A DNA stretch of 64,000 bases from Stenopsyche tienmushanensis (GCA_008973525.1 WACJ01000107.1:372001-436000), one strand, 5' to 3'. Numbered from the stretch's first letter, positions 1 to 13,613 are shown. Notes: generated by a model from the letters alone, not told the origin. Made by a program: numbers and translations.

Positions 1-205
1 AGTTGCGTATTTGTTAAGTATTAAAAAAAACGAAATTCCTAACGGAACAATCTATTATTATCTTATCAAAGTGCAGCAAGTGGCTAAAATATAAGCAGTA
101 AAAATAGTATTTACAGTCATATGCTTTGTGTATTTTTAAATAATAATCGAATTATCTTTATTTAGTATGATAGTCATTTTAAATTTTGCTGGAAATTATT
201 TTTAG

Positions 206-910
206 GCTAATACTCGTCATAATGTCGAATTGAAATGGGAAAGTGCTGTATTGGGTTGTTTAGCTGACGGATATGACATATATTATGGTGCTAGATCTAT
301 AAAATATGAAGTAGAAAGAAGAGTAGTGAATAAAATTGGTTTGTATTTAATTTATATCATCATTATCGTGTGAGATTATGTCACAAGTAATACACTAAAT
401 TTAAAATGAGATGCTTTCATTTTATATCTTAATTTACATATTTTTAAAATTTAAAGAGTTAAAAATAACTAAGTATATAGATTGTCCTAAGCCTCTCATT
501 TTCTTTGATAACTCTAATTGTAAAGGATCATTCAAATGCGTCTTAGTAGAAGATAGTACAATATCAACCAGGGACAGGTATACATTTACACTATTACTGA
601 ACAACAAACAAGACATCCATTGTCTTTTAGCACAACACGGTGCTACATGTCGCACAACTTGAGAAGACTATAAAAAAAGATGTCACATTTGAATGACCCT
701 ATATGATGTAACTTATTTACGAATTAAAGTTATTTATCAAATATTGAATACATAGTTTTGATTAATTTATTAAATATGTTTTTAGCTTTAGCTGCAGAAA
801 AAGGACTGTTAGAAAAAGGTTGTAGTGTCTTAATATCAACAACAGAAAGTGGATCGATAAAATTATCAGTTAAAAAAAAAGGAGAATCAACTTACAATCA
901 AGTGATATGA
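206..910 (+). CDS. CLPB: CLPB/Skd3 mitochondrial disaggregase, last two exons (partial)
   Basis: Exons 206-338 and 786-910; earlier exons lie outside the window. CLPB is the mitochondrial intermembrane-space AAA+ ATPase that solubilises aggregated proteins. The first exon reads RHNVELKW, then LADGYDIYYGARSIKYEVERR, which matches the C-terminal small subdomain of the CLPB AAA+ module; GARSIK carries the sensor-2 arginine. The second exon continues ALAAEKGLLEKGCSVLIST and stops at TGA 908-910. Splice sites are AG 204-205, GT 339-340 and AG 784-785, and the split Ala codon joins in frame. The tail after the small domain is shorter than in human CLPB. Identity is strong by motif; ClpX-type proteins lack this exact block. 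Confidence 0.88.
505..665 (+). mobile_element. possible mariner/Tc1-like relic in the CLPB intron
   Basis: Inside the CLPB intron a short reading frame ends AQHGATCRTT, close to the QQDGATCHTT signature near a catalytic aspartate of Tc1/mariner transposases. The rest is unrecognisable, so this is a weak call. Confidence 0.3.
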
Positions 911-2235
911 ATGCTTTCTATGCAATTAATTTTTTTGTAATTAAGTAAAACTGTTAACAAAATATGTTATTAAACATATGTAATAGTAACAAGAAAAGTG
1001 ATGCAATACTAGTTCATCTTCAATAACCATTTTAGAATATTAAATAGCAACATGCTATCTGATACTTGATTTTTATACTGACGCTTTATATTGAAAGAAT
1101 TTTGACCTTTTTTATGTTATATAATTTGGCAACTTTTCTAGATTAGATTAGTTGAACTTTATTTAAAGTAGAGTAAGTGATATTAGTACATAATATTGTA
1201 TTTTGTCCTGTGTACCTACATAGTAATTCCAAACTATTATCAATGATGCATAATTAATGTATAATTTCTTAAAAACGGTTTAATAATTAATAAACCACAT
1301 GCTTCTCTAAATTTTTCATAAAAGACACCTAAAGTAATCAATGACTATGGAGTTAGGACATATAATTTTAATTTCAACAACGTCAATAAACAAAATAAAT
1401 AGAGAGATTATATTTTAAGTTTTTCTTGTACAAAAATACCTTATCATTATGCGCGTAATGGGTACATTGTTATGTTTGTTGTGAAAAATAAATTGTTTTG
1501 TTATAAAATGTGTATTTTTTTTATTTTCCATTATAACAGATTAACATTAATCTTTTCACAATTGTATTTTCAATTGAATTTAATTATAAAAGATAAATGT
1601 TGCATTGTATGAATAAAAATGTATGGGTGACCCTTGACTTTTGCATAATTACTTCCTAAAATAGATTTTGCATATCATATTCCAATTACATTCCAATATT
1701 TATTGAAAATCATATAAATAATGCTAATTTAAAATCATAAGAAAAAGATTGAGAAAAATGAAACCATTTTACGTTTTTAAAGCATTTTTTTTATTATATT
1801 TATAAACTATTATTAATAATTATGTACATTTATATATTATTATTGTCATATTACAATCACTTATCTATTCATCCAAATCTTTAATTTTGTCTATTCTTTT
1901 AAATCTTATTCAAAATATTATTACCAGCGGGAATAATTTCAGTATTTTATCCGTGGCATTTAAAAAGTTAAAAGAATTTCAACGTAATTAACTTTTAATG
2001 TAAGAATTCAATTTTAAAAAATATGTGGTAAAATTCATGAGTCAAGATTAATCTGAGATGCCTTATGTAATTTTTAAAATTTGGAATTTGAATTGTTAAT
2101 TAATAAAATTCAATTTTTGTCGAAAAGCGAAAACGAAAATAAATGTAGCGAAAATTTGAAGATTGGCAACACTAGAGTGTAGTGAGGTGGCGGTGTATTG
2201 CTTCAGTGACAGGTGATCGGCCCGGCGATATACAA
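911..2235. other. CLPB-TMEM214 spacer
   Basis: AT-rich spacer between two genes on the same strand. It should hold the CLPB 3' UTR and polyadenylation site and the TMEM214 promoter. The last 80 bases before the TMEM214 ATG are less AT-rich. I see no other gene, RNA or repeat here. Confidence 0.5.
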
Positions 2236-5200
2236 ATGAGTAATCAGTGGGAAGTAGTGGTCCGCCACCGGCGTGAACGAAAGAATCAAAACACGGATAA
2301 AAAACTTTCTGAAAATATACAAAAACCAGAATATAAAGGTATATTATATGTGAACTTTCACTACTTATCTTTTCAATTGAAAGTGAGGGGTAATTCTTTG
2401 ATTCGAATTTTTATCTAATCTCTACCTGAATTTCAATATTAGATATAATCATTGAGCTCTGTATTTTCATTAATGCTATTTTCCATTTCATTTATTTAAC
2501 ACTTGCAAATGTTTAGCATTTTGAAAAATATATTTAGGTATATTTTATGCATTTAGTTAAGATTGTGGATTACTCTTCATTATATTTTCTCATATGAATA
2601 TTCTTCAATGCAAATATTTGTCAGAATATTTGTTTTTTAACTAGTTAGAATCCATTTACAGGTAACCTCTGGCTTCGCCATTTTAATTGTGTAGATGCTA
2701 TAATGTACAGTAGGCAGCGACATTATTTGTATAATTATTCCTACAAAGTTGATTCGTTTTCATTTTATTGTTTTAATATTGGGAAACAAAACGGGAGTCT
2801 ACTAGATGTTCTAGCTGCTTATAATAAACATTGTATGTACTTGTACTTACATTGCATTGAAAGTTGCAATACTTCAATAAAGTTCCTGCACTATATGTAA
2901 TGTATTCAAAACCTACAAAATCAACCAATATAATTAATACTTTTGATGTATTTATTTTAGTGTCACATGATGAGTTTTCAAAGGTCTCGCCTCCACCAGA
3001 TTTTGAAAACAAAGAAAATGAAAAAGATGTTCCAAGAGAGAAGCCTAAAAAAAGCCAACCCAAAAAACAAAATGAAAGAAAAAAAACCGATGTTGAAAAA
3101 ATAAAACAACCAAAAACACTGGAGAAAGCCATCAGTTTGGTACGAATTTTATATTTCATAAATGACATTCATAGAATTTATTTTTTGAACAATGATCTTT
3201 TATATAAATCAGAATAAATAAATCTAATATATAAAAATTAATCTCTGTTTGTTCGTATGTAATGCGCTGCCATACCGTTTATTCCGTTAAAAACTAACAA
3301 TTTCCCGGTTAAAGCGAGTTACCCATAGAAGGTTAAATATAAAATAATGATAGTTAACGATGATGTCAGTCCAAATTCCTGATTTTAATTTGTATGTTTT
3401 TTGTTATTTTTTTAAAGATTGGTGATGATGAACTAAAAATGGCTTGTGAAACGATGGCCTTATCTGATGTGGCGAGGTTTTTAAATTCCAAGATAACTGT
3501 TGATCAAAATGATGAGGTTTATTCTAAATTACCTTTAGATTATCCTCTCTCTATAGTGCCTTTACAGATGAAACGAGAAATAGAAACAGCAATAATTAAA
3601 GAGACTCAGCATAATAGTTTACATTATTGTGTTGAATTTTGTTTATCGTCTATAGCTTATAATATGATAAAAGGTGATAATAATTTAATACCTCAATAAG
3701 CCCAATCCATAAGTTTATGCGTATTGCTAGGGAATTTTTATATAAGTATTACATTTAACATGAAAAAGTTTTTTGAGGACAGGGGATATGTTCCAATAAG
3801 TTCCAGCACTAAACGAAACAGCAACAACAAGGTCACCATAACATGACTAATCATAAATCAACTCTTACACAGCAAACGTGTATTTTTACTATAATGATAT
3901 TAAATGCACCACGTGGCTGCATGCGAATATCAAAGCAATAAAATCCAATGCTACCTCGTAATATTGAAACGGGATTAAGCAGGGTCAAAAATGATATTGT
4001 AACATGGACTAGCTAAATTCTCGGAGTCTAGTTATCTTCGTCGCGGGCTGCACTCTCCAGCCCCTGCAGTAAGTAACAGTATCCTTAGGGTGAGCTTCCA
4101 ATGACCCACGACTGTCGTTCATGACTTTGGCAAGAAGGACTCAGTAGGGACAGATTTCAAAAACAAGATTTTCTCTTCAACATATTTATTTGATCCAATT
4201 TGGATCGGCGGCTGCTACAAGGTATGGATGTCTTTCATTATGGACGAGGACTCACTCTAAATTCAACTGGGTTCGTGTATCTCCTGCTCGAGACTCATCT
4301 GAATTAGAACTAACTCTCAACTGATTCCCTCGCTCTCTGCACCTCTCTTCTCCCCAGCTTGATGTTTTTAATCATTAAGCCGGGGTCATTTTTATAATCA
4401 GACACTCATCATATCTGCCTTGCAAGGTAGTTAAGATATGATGCCAGATGTTTGTTTTGACACTATCATCATCATTATCGCTGACGAATCATGTTTATTT
4501 AATCTTGGTTATTGGACTGAGTAATTAGTCGAGTATCATCACACTTTTACTATCAACACTGACCTTTTATTTTTGTAATTTTCCCGTATATTTTTCTTCT
4601 ACATTAAAATAGCATACAGATGACAGACAATAGACAGCGACTAACTGGATTGGGGGATCATTAATATTCGATCCCATTTCCTGCGCTGTTGCATGGTCTG
4701 TTCCAGGTTACCCCGGAATAATCACACAGGGAATGTCTTCCTTCCTTGACTGCAGAGGCTACACCTTCCCCATGGTACTCATTTTGGTAATTTGTAGTAC
4801 CTAGCCATGTAGACGAGTCGCCGTTCGAACAACCTAAAACTGTTCTCCCCTATATGCTTAAGCTGTTGAGGATAGTGGTGAGCTTTGACACAGTCTTCAC
4901 CAACTACTGTAATTGGCTGTTCTACACATTCCTTTATGGGTGCACAGGGTGACCTTCATATCCAACTCATGTTAGCTGGGCTGGGGTTTTATTGGTCGGC
5001 ATCGTGGAGTCTAACACTCACCCGGACAATAGCATACAGTACTATAACTAGTCTTTTGATCATTTTTATCATTACTTCTGGTTGTGTATTTGAAAAACTT
5101 TTAGAATGCAATTAAATACGCACAAATTTATGGTATGACATAATATTTTAGTTGCATTTTAAAGAAATATACAAATTAAAGAATTTTGTAGGTCTTCCAG

Positions 5201-8200
5201 TAACGGGATATAAATTGATGATTCAATTTATAGCCGAATCAAATTCATCGTGTTTTACAAAATGCATACCTAAGTTGTTGACATTAATGAATTCTTTTCA
5301 AAACCGTCCACAAATTGGATCAACCTTATTGTGGGCCATTGGCCAGGGAGGGCTAAGAAATTTTAGTATCGGATACCAGGGTAACTGAATCTTTATTTTT
5401 ATAGCGTTTTTATTTTGAGTCGACTCCTAACACTAACATGTTTATATTTATTTTAGCGTGGAAAGAAGTTATGGTTCCGATGATAGACATGAAGCATTAC
5501 CATAAATGTGTTGTGAATTATTTAGTAGTGTTGCTAAGTGCTCACACAAACGCAAAAGGAACCTTGAACATCAAGCCGATTGAATTTTTTGAAATATTTT
5601 CATTCATACACACAAAAAGAAAATCACTTCCCAAAGATTTGGAAAAAACTTTGAATAGTCAATCTGTGGTTTTGCGGGTAAATACTTTTTAATTTTTATG
5701 TGAAATTTTGATGTAAATAAAACAAATTATTAGTTGTTTTCTAAGATAATAATCTATTCTGTAAGATTTTCATAAAATAAATTGTTTTTGTCACAATCGC
5801 AATCTTGCAATCTGCGTAGCTCTTCATTGTTAAGAGTGTGTCCGTAAGCTGTGTCATTTAAGCAAAGTTTCTACATCAGGGCACTTCAGCCTTTCATTGC
5901 CTTCAGAACCTTTCTGACTTGTGATATTTTTGAAGGAATCCTCACAAGTTGAGATAGTAAATTTGTCACTTACCATTTTTTAAAGTGGTTTCTTCTTTAT
6001 TGTTGAAAAATAATAAAAATTTATAATTCAATGGTAATTTTTCATGGAACTTCAGAAACTTCCTGGAACTCAGGTTGGCAAACCCTAATTTACATCAACA
6101 CTTTCAATGTCTCTGAAAATTACTAATAGACTTACACCATTTTTGTAATCAAAAATATTTATCAATTAAAACAAGTTTTAAAATTACCTCAGTGCAATCT
6201 GTTTCATGTACATTGTCGAATTTTGATATTACACATACAATCTGTGTGTCAAAGGTTAATGTATAACGTAAATTTAATTTTAATGACACATGTGCTGAAT
6301 ATTTTTTTTCAAGGGAATTTTTGCTGTTTATTGACACAATTAGTTAAATACATCTGCCAATTTTAAATGATTAACATGTATGTACAATTATTAAAACAAA
6401 TTATTGTAATAGGAACTGTATTTCAAAAAATCTGAATCGTGGAAAAATCTAAACTCTTTCGACAAATTACTTGGTGAACTTCCCAATGCGTACTATAAAA
6501 AAAGACAAAGCTACGATTTTAAAAATGAGGAATATTTAAAATGCATTATTGACGCATTATCAAAAGATGATTCCAACTTTGAAAAATTAATAAGCCTGAA
6601 TACAAAATTCACGAAACAATCATCTCACATCCCTGGATATATTGGTAAGCATTTTATCAATCTTAATGTTCTCGCTGTGTGCTGATAAATCTTTATATAA
6701 AAAAATAGTGTAGCTATTTCATCCTGTTTTGATATTATAGAAATTAATAAGGACTCAGGTGATTCTTATTCATCTCATTAAATTTACGTCAGCTGCAACG
6801 CTTTGCGCTATGGATAACTATTGTAATAAATGTGTAAAATAAATGATTTTCGTATCTGCGAGAGTTTATGACCCCTAACCACTAAGTAAATATATAAAGA
6901 ATTACAAAATTTACTTAATGCTTATATTTGTATTGTAATTTCAATATTTTCTTTTCTTTAAGATTCCCACTGGAAAACGTTGCATCTTGTTTTGAAGACA
7001 AATTCTTTTTCGAATTATATAACAAGATTAAAAACAACATATCAAGAGATGCTCAGTAATAATAAAAATGAAGTGGAAATAAATGATGCCCTCCAAGCTT
7101 GTCAAGTAAGTTTTTTCCCATTATAATTCATTAGTATATTTTTAATGTGTTTTGTACTGTTTATCAAAATTTGGGGTGATTTGGAATATTTTAATTGGAA
7201 GGTGAACTGCTAATTGAAATCAATCTTCCTATTTAATAGATATAAATGTATATAGGACTTTGAAGTCTGAAATCTTTCGGGCATTTGTAATAAAAATATT
7301 CATCCTATCTAAAATCTATAAAGACATAGAACAAAGTGCTAAATAAAATAGGCAGTCTGAAGGCAATTCATTTTTGCAGAAGGCAATTGTTTTTAACACG
7401 TTGGGGGACACGTCTGCATTATGCAGTCATTTTTCATACCAAAAATGATGCATAATGCAAATACATAGCAATAAAAAAGCATTTAATGATATGCTATTTT
7501 CAAGAATGCTTAAAACCTTGCATGATAAAAGTGAAACTTAAGAAGAGTAACAAAGACATAGTCTAATATATAAAAATCAATGTTTGTTTGTCCGTATTTA
7601 ATGCGCTTCCATATCCGATTGCGATAAAACTTTGTCAATTTACTGCATATACTTGCGGAAATAACATAGGCATAGTAAAAATATTGTATGGATTTTGAAG
7701 CATATTGGTCTGGTGAAATGAAATTTGAACTGCAGGGACGGAGAGAAAGGTTGCGTGCGCAATATGGTGATTAAGTTGGTCTTTGAGACGAGAGTCGGCT
7801 CGCGCTATATGTGACCTGAAGCAATAAACCACGTACTGCGTTTCTTTTCAAACATACGTTCATCCAGGTGACTCGTTGGTTGAGCATTCTAAAGAAATAT
7901 AGAGGTCATGCTACCTTAATATCAAGCAAACAAAGAGGTGAATGTATAATACAGAGAAGATGGATGTAACCTCTTCTTATGATTTGGTATTGAAAAGTCC
8001 CTAGTTCTGTAAGACTGTTTGTGACTCCACTATGATATGATGAAAATCAACTTGGCATAATTTTTTTGCAACTTTTTCAATTTAATATTTTAATGCGTTC
8101 AAATAATTCGTTTTAAAATTTTCGAAAACCTCCTGCAAATGGGATACTAGAAAATGCATAAACGTTTCTTCGTTGCTTCATTTTGTGTAAAAAAGTGCTC

Positions 8201-11200
8201 AGATTTTATAATATTTCTCATATAAAAGTTTCATGTCCGACTTCATCGTTGAATGATTTCAACTGATTATAATCTATATTTTTTGAATACAGGAAATTAT
8301 GAAATTCACATCTATGCCTTATGCATTAATCATTGGAATATTCCATCTGTTATAAACCACGAAATATCATGTGTCCCAATGATAAAGTGTCAAACTATGT
8401 GATTACAAGCATATTTAAAATTAATAGGCAAAAATGTGTGTGTATCTCAATTTTAGTGTTTGCACTTATTACATGCGACTAAGCAAAATATATTTATGTT
8501 TATGAATGTGGAAATTCAAATTATTTATTTCCACACAATTATATTTTTGAGCCAAGTGCACAAATGTGTCACAATATTATGTAAAGCAAACTCATTGCAA
8601 AAAAAAAATTATGTGAGCAGAGTAAACAAGTCTCGATGGGAATTGATAGCCACTCGCATTCAATCTGCTTTTAACAACAAAATTAAATATCTGATTCATG
8701 AGAGTGGATAGATATAAAGGCATAAATTCTAGTCTTTTTTTAAAAAGATGTTCCTATTTTTCGTGTTGTTATTATAAGTATAAGAACTTTAGAAATTTCA
8801 CTGTGCTCTCCATTTTGGTCAATGCATTGAGATACTAAAGTTTTGATCCGTAATATCGTTTCAGTTTTATTATTATACATTTTTTGGTAATAAATTTATA
8901 TTTGTAGATATGCTATCACTCATAAGTGTTTAGGCACTGTTAATAATGCCTTAAGGCATATAAAAATATTTATTTCTTGTGTACATCCACACATACTTTA
9001 CACATACATTTTATTTTCATCTTTGGTTGAGGCATTTTTGCAATAAGTTTTGCCAGAGTTTTTGGTGTTATTGAGTTCTTAATTGATTCAAGCTTGTTCC
9101 ACATGACAGTATCTGCTGTTGGAGTCCCACAGCAACTCAATTGGGTTCAAATTGGGGCTCTATTTTAAGGCAATAATGATCTTGCATGTGGGACCCTCTT
9201 ATATTAAGGATATAGGAGGATCTCTATTATTTTTATATTTTATTTGAGTCATCCAGGTTGGAAACCGAGGTGAATCAAAGTTGATTTAGGCACTCGATAC
9301 GAAGACTTTCTCCGTTTTTTTTAAAACAATTTGCTTCAGTTTAAATGTGAATGTGTTTGTTCGTTTGTATTCGGAGGCTTTGCATGGTTACTGAAGATGA
9401 GAAATTCACATCATGAGAGTGAGTTGACCCAATCGGTCGAGCTAGAGAGATATAGCTTTGGGCGGATGAAAAATATGCCGTTTTTTTATCATTTCGCCGA
9501 CTAGTTCGAGGTCTTCGATGCGAGTTAAGAGTGCGAGTTAAGTTGCGAGAACTTTCAGAGTCGCGACCGTGACCGCGAGATTGAATTTTTAGTATTAGTA
9601 ATCAGACGTGGGAATGATGGAACCGGTCGGTTCGGAATGGAAAAGGAGGTCGACGACAGCCGGGTCTAGGTCGCGAACCGTCATCGCGCAAACCGGCTAT
9701 TTTTGATTCAGACGCGCGCGAATCACGAGCATGACCTATATTTTTGAATTTGCTGTGCTATATTTGAAACCGTCTCTCGGATGAACATTATTTTTTCGGA
9801 TTGGACGTATTAAACGCGACGTTAATATACTTTCGTTTCGAATCTCGCCGTTCTAATTTTCGGCAGCCGAGAGTCGATGAAAAAAAATCCACTCGGGCTT
9901 GAACGTTCGACCGTAAAGTGTAATGATCTAATATGCCAAAAGAGAATGTGGAAGATTTTAATTTCGCCGTTTAAATCATGACTTTCGAATCGAATCAATT
10001 CATATGACCCGACATCCGCATGCGATTCAAATGGCATTTAATTGTCTTTTTAACCTCAAAAGGATTCGTAGATTCTCGCAGGAGTGTCGAAAGAGCAAGA
10101 ATGCATACCATAACTGGATATCTTTTGTCGATGTTTAAATGACGTCGAACCCAGATGCATATTAAATTTATTCGTTATAAAAAGCTCAAATACTCCATTT
10201 TTAATACTTTTATTTAAATTTGAAATAAATGTACGCCTGTGTGAATTTCCCCCCCTGATTGTTGCGAGTGTAAGCCTCGATGAGGCGCATCGAAATAGCG
10301 GACGTAGCGTGAGTTGGCAAGCCTGGCCCTGGCGGGCTGCAGCGTCAAGTGAGGGAGTGGGCAGGTGGCAGGTGACGAGTGGCGAGCGGTAGGTGAGTCG
10401 GCGACGGCGCGGGATGAGAAAAGATGTCACGACGCGGAGTGCGCGCATCGGCCGAACGACAGGTGAGCCCCCGCACGAGTCGAGCCTCCGCCTCGCCATC
10501 GATCCGCCTCCACGTATGCGCCGGCCACCGAGCGCCCCAAACCCGAACTTTTCCTACACGTTTCTCTCGCATCTTACAAAAATACCTTTCATTTTATCGA
10601 CCCACTTTCATAATCTCGATTTTAATTCATCGCAGGCGGACAAAAGTTACACGACAATAATGTTACACTAAATATACCCCAGATATACGATTTTAACTTT
10701 TTTCTCAAATATAAGCAATAGATGCGCTCAACCCTATCCATTTTGAACGAGATTCTTTCGACATCACTTTAAAAAACGGCAATATTCATTTTCTCACATA
10801 ACGAATGATTTTCACCTTGTGTTTTTCTATACCATGATCCGATATTATTACAAACTTGTAGATTGATTATATTAAGCATATGAAGAATGGGAGCTGCCCA
10901 CGCAGACCAATATATTGTGAATATGATTTGAAACACCGTTTACTGTTAATACAACATTTTCACTTGCAATTTCTACAAAATAATCACATTTTATTTAACG
11001 AGTGCAAAAATTGTAGTTATTTCAAAAGCAACGCACGTGTGCAACCCCTTTTGACAATAACCGATTAATTGTCGGTTTTGTGTACGTTTAAATTTAGCCA
11101 TTTCTATAAATACGCCCGAGAACGAAAGCGTCTAACCGCTATGTATTTATCTATTATAAAAAGTGTTTGTGGGCTTACAATTGAAATTCTTTAATGTTGA

Positions 11201-13490
11201 AAGATTTATGGTTTTGTTTGTTATAATGAGATCTTTATACGGGAAGCGTATTAAATGTTTTATTGCCTGCATCCTGTGATTCTATTATATGTTAAAAATT
11301 GTGCAATTTACCGTTACTGTTAATGACTAATAAGTCAGCGGAATCGATGGTTTAACACTTTTTAAGCATTCTAAATATTCAAACGCAATATTTTCCAGTG
11401 TTGTGATGAGTTAAATGGATAGCATTATGTATTAATATTATAAGTTGTCGATTGGAAACGATGTTTACTTAGATTTTGTAAATTTGTTGATTGCACCAGT
11501 TTTTTAAACATGTGGCATTAATACACGTGTACTTTTTTTGTCATTCTTAAATAGGTCATTTTTATTCTTGTTTCAATATGCAATAAAAGCTCATTACTTT
11601 TAAGTTGTGTAGTGATGGGGATTTAATTTTATCTGCGTGTATTCTATTGTGTGTTCAATCTTCTCTTGTATTTGAATGTCTCTGGACCAAGTACGCTGCT
11701 GGATTTTATATCATGGAGTGTGGTGGCTTCATCTTCGTATTTGACATAGAATATTCTGTTGGTCAGATATGATTTGAATATGAAGAAGTAATTTGTGGGC
11801 AGTTGTTTTCCGGTTATATATAGTAAGCCCGGATGCCACACTTTGTTAAAAGTCTGAGTTACGTTCAGGAATACTGCCGAACAATATTTTCTGTCTTCCA
11901 AGTCCTTGTGTATTCTATTATAAATCCTGTGTATTTGTTCCACAGTCGCATGTAGTTGACGAAATCCGGGTCTGTATGATTTGACGTCATGTATATCCTT
12001 GCCGGACTTAACCACTTTCCATTGCGGGGGGGGAAATAGCCCGTTTTAATTTTTATTACCGCATTGAATGTTTGTACCAAGAATTTAAATCCTAAATTGT
12101 GTAGTGAAGTGGATTTAATTTCATCGTCAGTCATCGAAGTCACAAATTTTATTTTGGTTTGTTAAATCAACATTTACTTTACGGAATTGTAATCATTAAT
12201 TTCTGATATAACTTTCTGTTAAATGTTTATAATATATATGTATCACGTATTTGTGCATATATATTGATAATCTTTGACTTGTTTTAATCTAAGAACCTTA
12301 AAGACCTATAATAATGTCCCATTAACAACAGATATTACTCTCGCAGTGCTGTACACGGTTGCACCTTGAACTTACATTGATAATTATAGTCGACGTTATT
12401 GATAAATGCATTCTTGTCACTTTATTATTTGAAATTCATTTTGTAAATTCGTTGTAAATATGATTTTTATTTTTTTTTCAGAATCTTTCAGATAAGGCAA
12501 CTGGTTCGAAAGGATTTCCATGGGTCACTGGTTGTTTTGTTCTCCTTGTCGCCATAATTGGTGCGTTGATCGCATATGATGTGACGCAAGCTGGATCGTT
12601 TCAAAGTGAGTTATAAAATTGTTATAATGAACAAAAGATATGCACATGCAGAAATAACATACTAAATATGCATTATAATATAGAAAATAAGATAAGAAAA
12701 CATTGTAGGTAGCTTGTTTTGTCCCAGAATATTAGGTCTGTTTTTTTTTTATATGACATGACGTAACTTTGCCACATAAGGAGATGGATGATCTAAAAAC
12801 AAGTTTTCATATTTTATTTATGTCGCTGCATTTGTAAAGTTGTTTAAATCTATATAATTCCCTTTTTTTCATATTCCAGAGAGTCATACTAAGGTATTAA
12901 CAGATACTACCCTTGGATATGTACGATATGGAACGTCCAAGGGCTTAGCTGCTTCGGCTCGTGGTTATAAATGGGCAGAAAAGAATGCACCGTTTTATAT
13001 CACCAATGTAGTAGAGTTCAGCAAGCCTTATGTGGAATTGAGTTATGATATGGCTCTAATTGTAACTAATCAAATTATCCAATTGTATAATAATATTAGA
13101 GAATATTCCATTGAGACATGGCCTAAGGTGTATTCAACCATTGATCATTACGCGCCAGGTTTTTTAGAAAAGGTTCAGGAATTTTCTTCAACGGCGTGGA
13201 AATCTGTGAAAAGTGTTTCCTGTCAATATTGCGAAACTGTTTCAACATATCTGAAGACCAAAGTATTTGTGTGAGTAGATATAATATAAAATAATGGCCA
13301 CTTTTGTAGTGTACTGGAAAGTTGTTTGTGACACTGATAAAGCGAATGTATATTTTATAATTGCAGAGATAATTGGGCCCCTGAGAAGCTTCAAGAGAGA
13401 ACTTTGCAAGCTCTCAATACGACTCAATTGTACGCTGCCGAATATTACAAATGGTTTTACAAACACGTCGATGATTATTCCAAACTATAA
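2236..13490 (+). CDS. TMEM214: TMEM214, ER transmembrane protein
   Basis: Ten exons: 2236-2338, 2961-3139, 3418-3673, 5192-5380, 5457-5677, 6413-6644, 6963-7105, 12482-12605, 12880-13270, 13367-13490. All phases agree and the total is 653 codons plus stop (human 689). TMEM214 is an ER membrane protein implicated in caspase-4 recruitment during ER stress in mammals. Matching blocks are N-terminal WEVVVRHRR, a lysine-rich linker, KTLEKAISL, DYPLSIVPLQMKREI, TLLWAIGQGGLRN and, in exon 8, a transmembrane helix (about residues 454-475) inside FPWVTGCFVLLVAIIGALI. The start is the first ATG matching the family N terminus; an upstream in-frame extension has only a GTG. Introns 3 and 7 are swollen by repeats. 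AATAAA lies at 13608. Confidence 0.92.
3218..3290 (+). repeat. Helitron-like 5' end, copy 1
   Basis: The stretch beginning TCTAATATATAAAAATTAAT and continuing TGTTTGTTCGTATGTAATGC closely matches 7564-7630. The TC start and TATATAAAA leader are usual for Helitron 5' termini in insects. No 3' CTRR hairpin end was located, so the family is inferred. It lies in TMEM214 intron 2. Confidence 0.45.
3674..5191. repeat. TMEM214 intron 3: transposon-derived filler, including repeat C
   Basis: This 1.5 kb intron is richer in GC than its neighbours and has no coding exon. Positions 4617-4930 (GATTGGGGGATCATTAATAT, then AGCTGTTGAGGA and CACCAACTACTGTAAT) recur at 36627-36797 in the EB1 last intron. That makes it a dispersed repeat (family C), origin unknown. 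The rest (3700-4600) is unassigned, probably older insertions. Confidence 0.6.
7564..7630 (+). repeat. Helitron-like 5' end, copy 2
   Basis: Second copy of the TCTAATATATAAAAAT leader at 3218, followed by TGTTTGTTTGTCCGTATTTA, in TMEM214 intron 7. Its right-hand end was not found. Confidence 0.45.
7855..8042 (+). repeat. dispersed repeat A, 3' part (copy A1)
   Basis: The sequence runs GACTCGTTGGTTGAGC, then AGGTGAATGTATAA, then CTAGTTCTGTAAGAC, ending CACTATGATATGATG. It matches the 3' half of copy A2 at 18871-19281 and is 5'-truncated. It is more decayed than the other copies. Confidence 0.6.
9420..10600. promoter_or_regulatory. CpG-rich block inside TMEM214 intron 7, possible internal promoter
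   Basis: The surrounding intron is AT-rich, but this block has dense CG dinucleotides, especially 9540-9730 and 10250-10530. It has no convincing long ORF; the overlapping short frames on both strands are low-complexity Arg/Ser/Pro shadows. The block ends in a short ATG-donor exon (10424-10462), which makes an internal promoter the most economical reading. It could instead be an inserted GC-rich element. Confidence 0.45.
10424..10462 (+). CDS. TMEM214: candidate alternative first coding exon of TMEM214
   Basis: ATG at 10424 (context aagATGtca) opens 13 codons reading MSRRGVRASAERQ and meets a consensus donor CAG|GTGAGC at 10463. The donor is phase 0, as is the exon 8 acceptor at 12482, so splicing would give an in-frame isoform of about 225 residues. 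That isoform would lack the cytosolic N-terminal two thirds and keep both the exon 8 membrane helix and the C-terminal part. This is inference from splice signals and phase only. Confidence 0.35.
11650..12120 (-). mobile_element. Jockey-type LINE reverse transcriptase fragment
   Basis: Two overlapping frames on the minus strand together read as part of a non-LTR reverse transcriptase: FRQLHATVEQIHRIYN, YCSAVFLNVTQTFNKVWHPG, then NYFFIFKSYLTNRIFYVKY and SVLGP. The FLDV-like core with AFDKVWH is typical of Jockey-clade elements. Frameshifts and missing parts show it is dead. It lies in TMEM214 intron 7, opposite to the gene. Confidence 0.8.
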
Positions 13491-13607
13491 TGATCTCTAA
13501 TTTTGTTAGTTGAATAATTAATTTTCCAGCCTTTTGGGCGCTCATTCCTCCAACTGACTGTATTTTTAAATTTATTTGACATTTTATACTCATTTTCCTT
13601 ATTTTTA

Positions 13608-13613
13608 AATAAA
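13608..13613 (+). terminator. TMEM214 polyadenylation signal
   Basis: AATAAA 118 bases after the TMEM214 stop codon, in the tail-to-tail spacer with TATDN1. Confidence 0.6.

Noticed and set aside
10056..10572. Several overlapping Arg/Pro/Ser-rich ORFs on both strands
   Set aside because: They are open only because the block is GC-rich; compositions are shadows of one another and no family motif is present.
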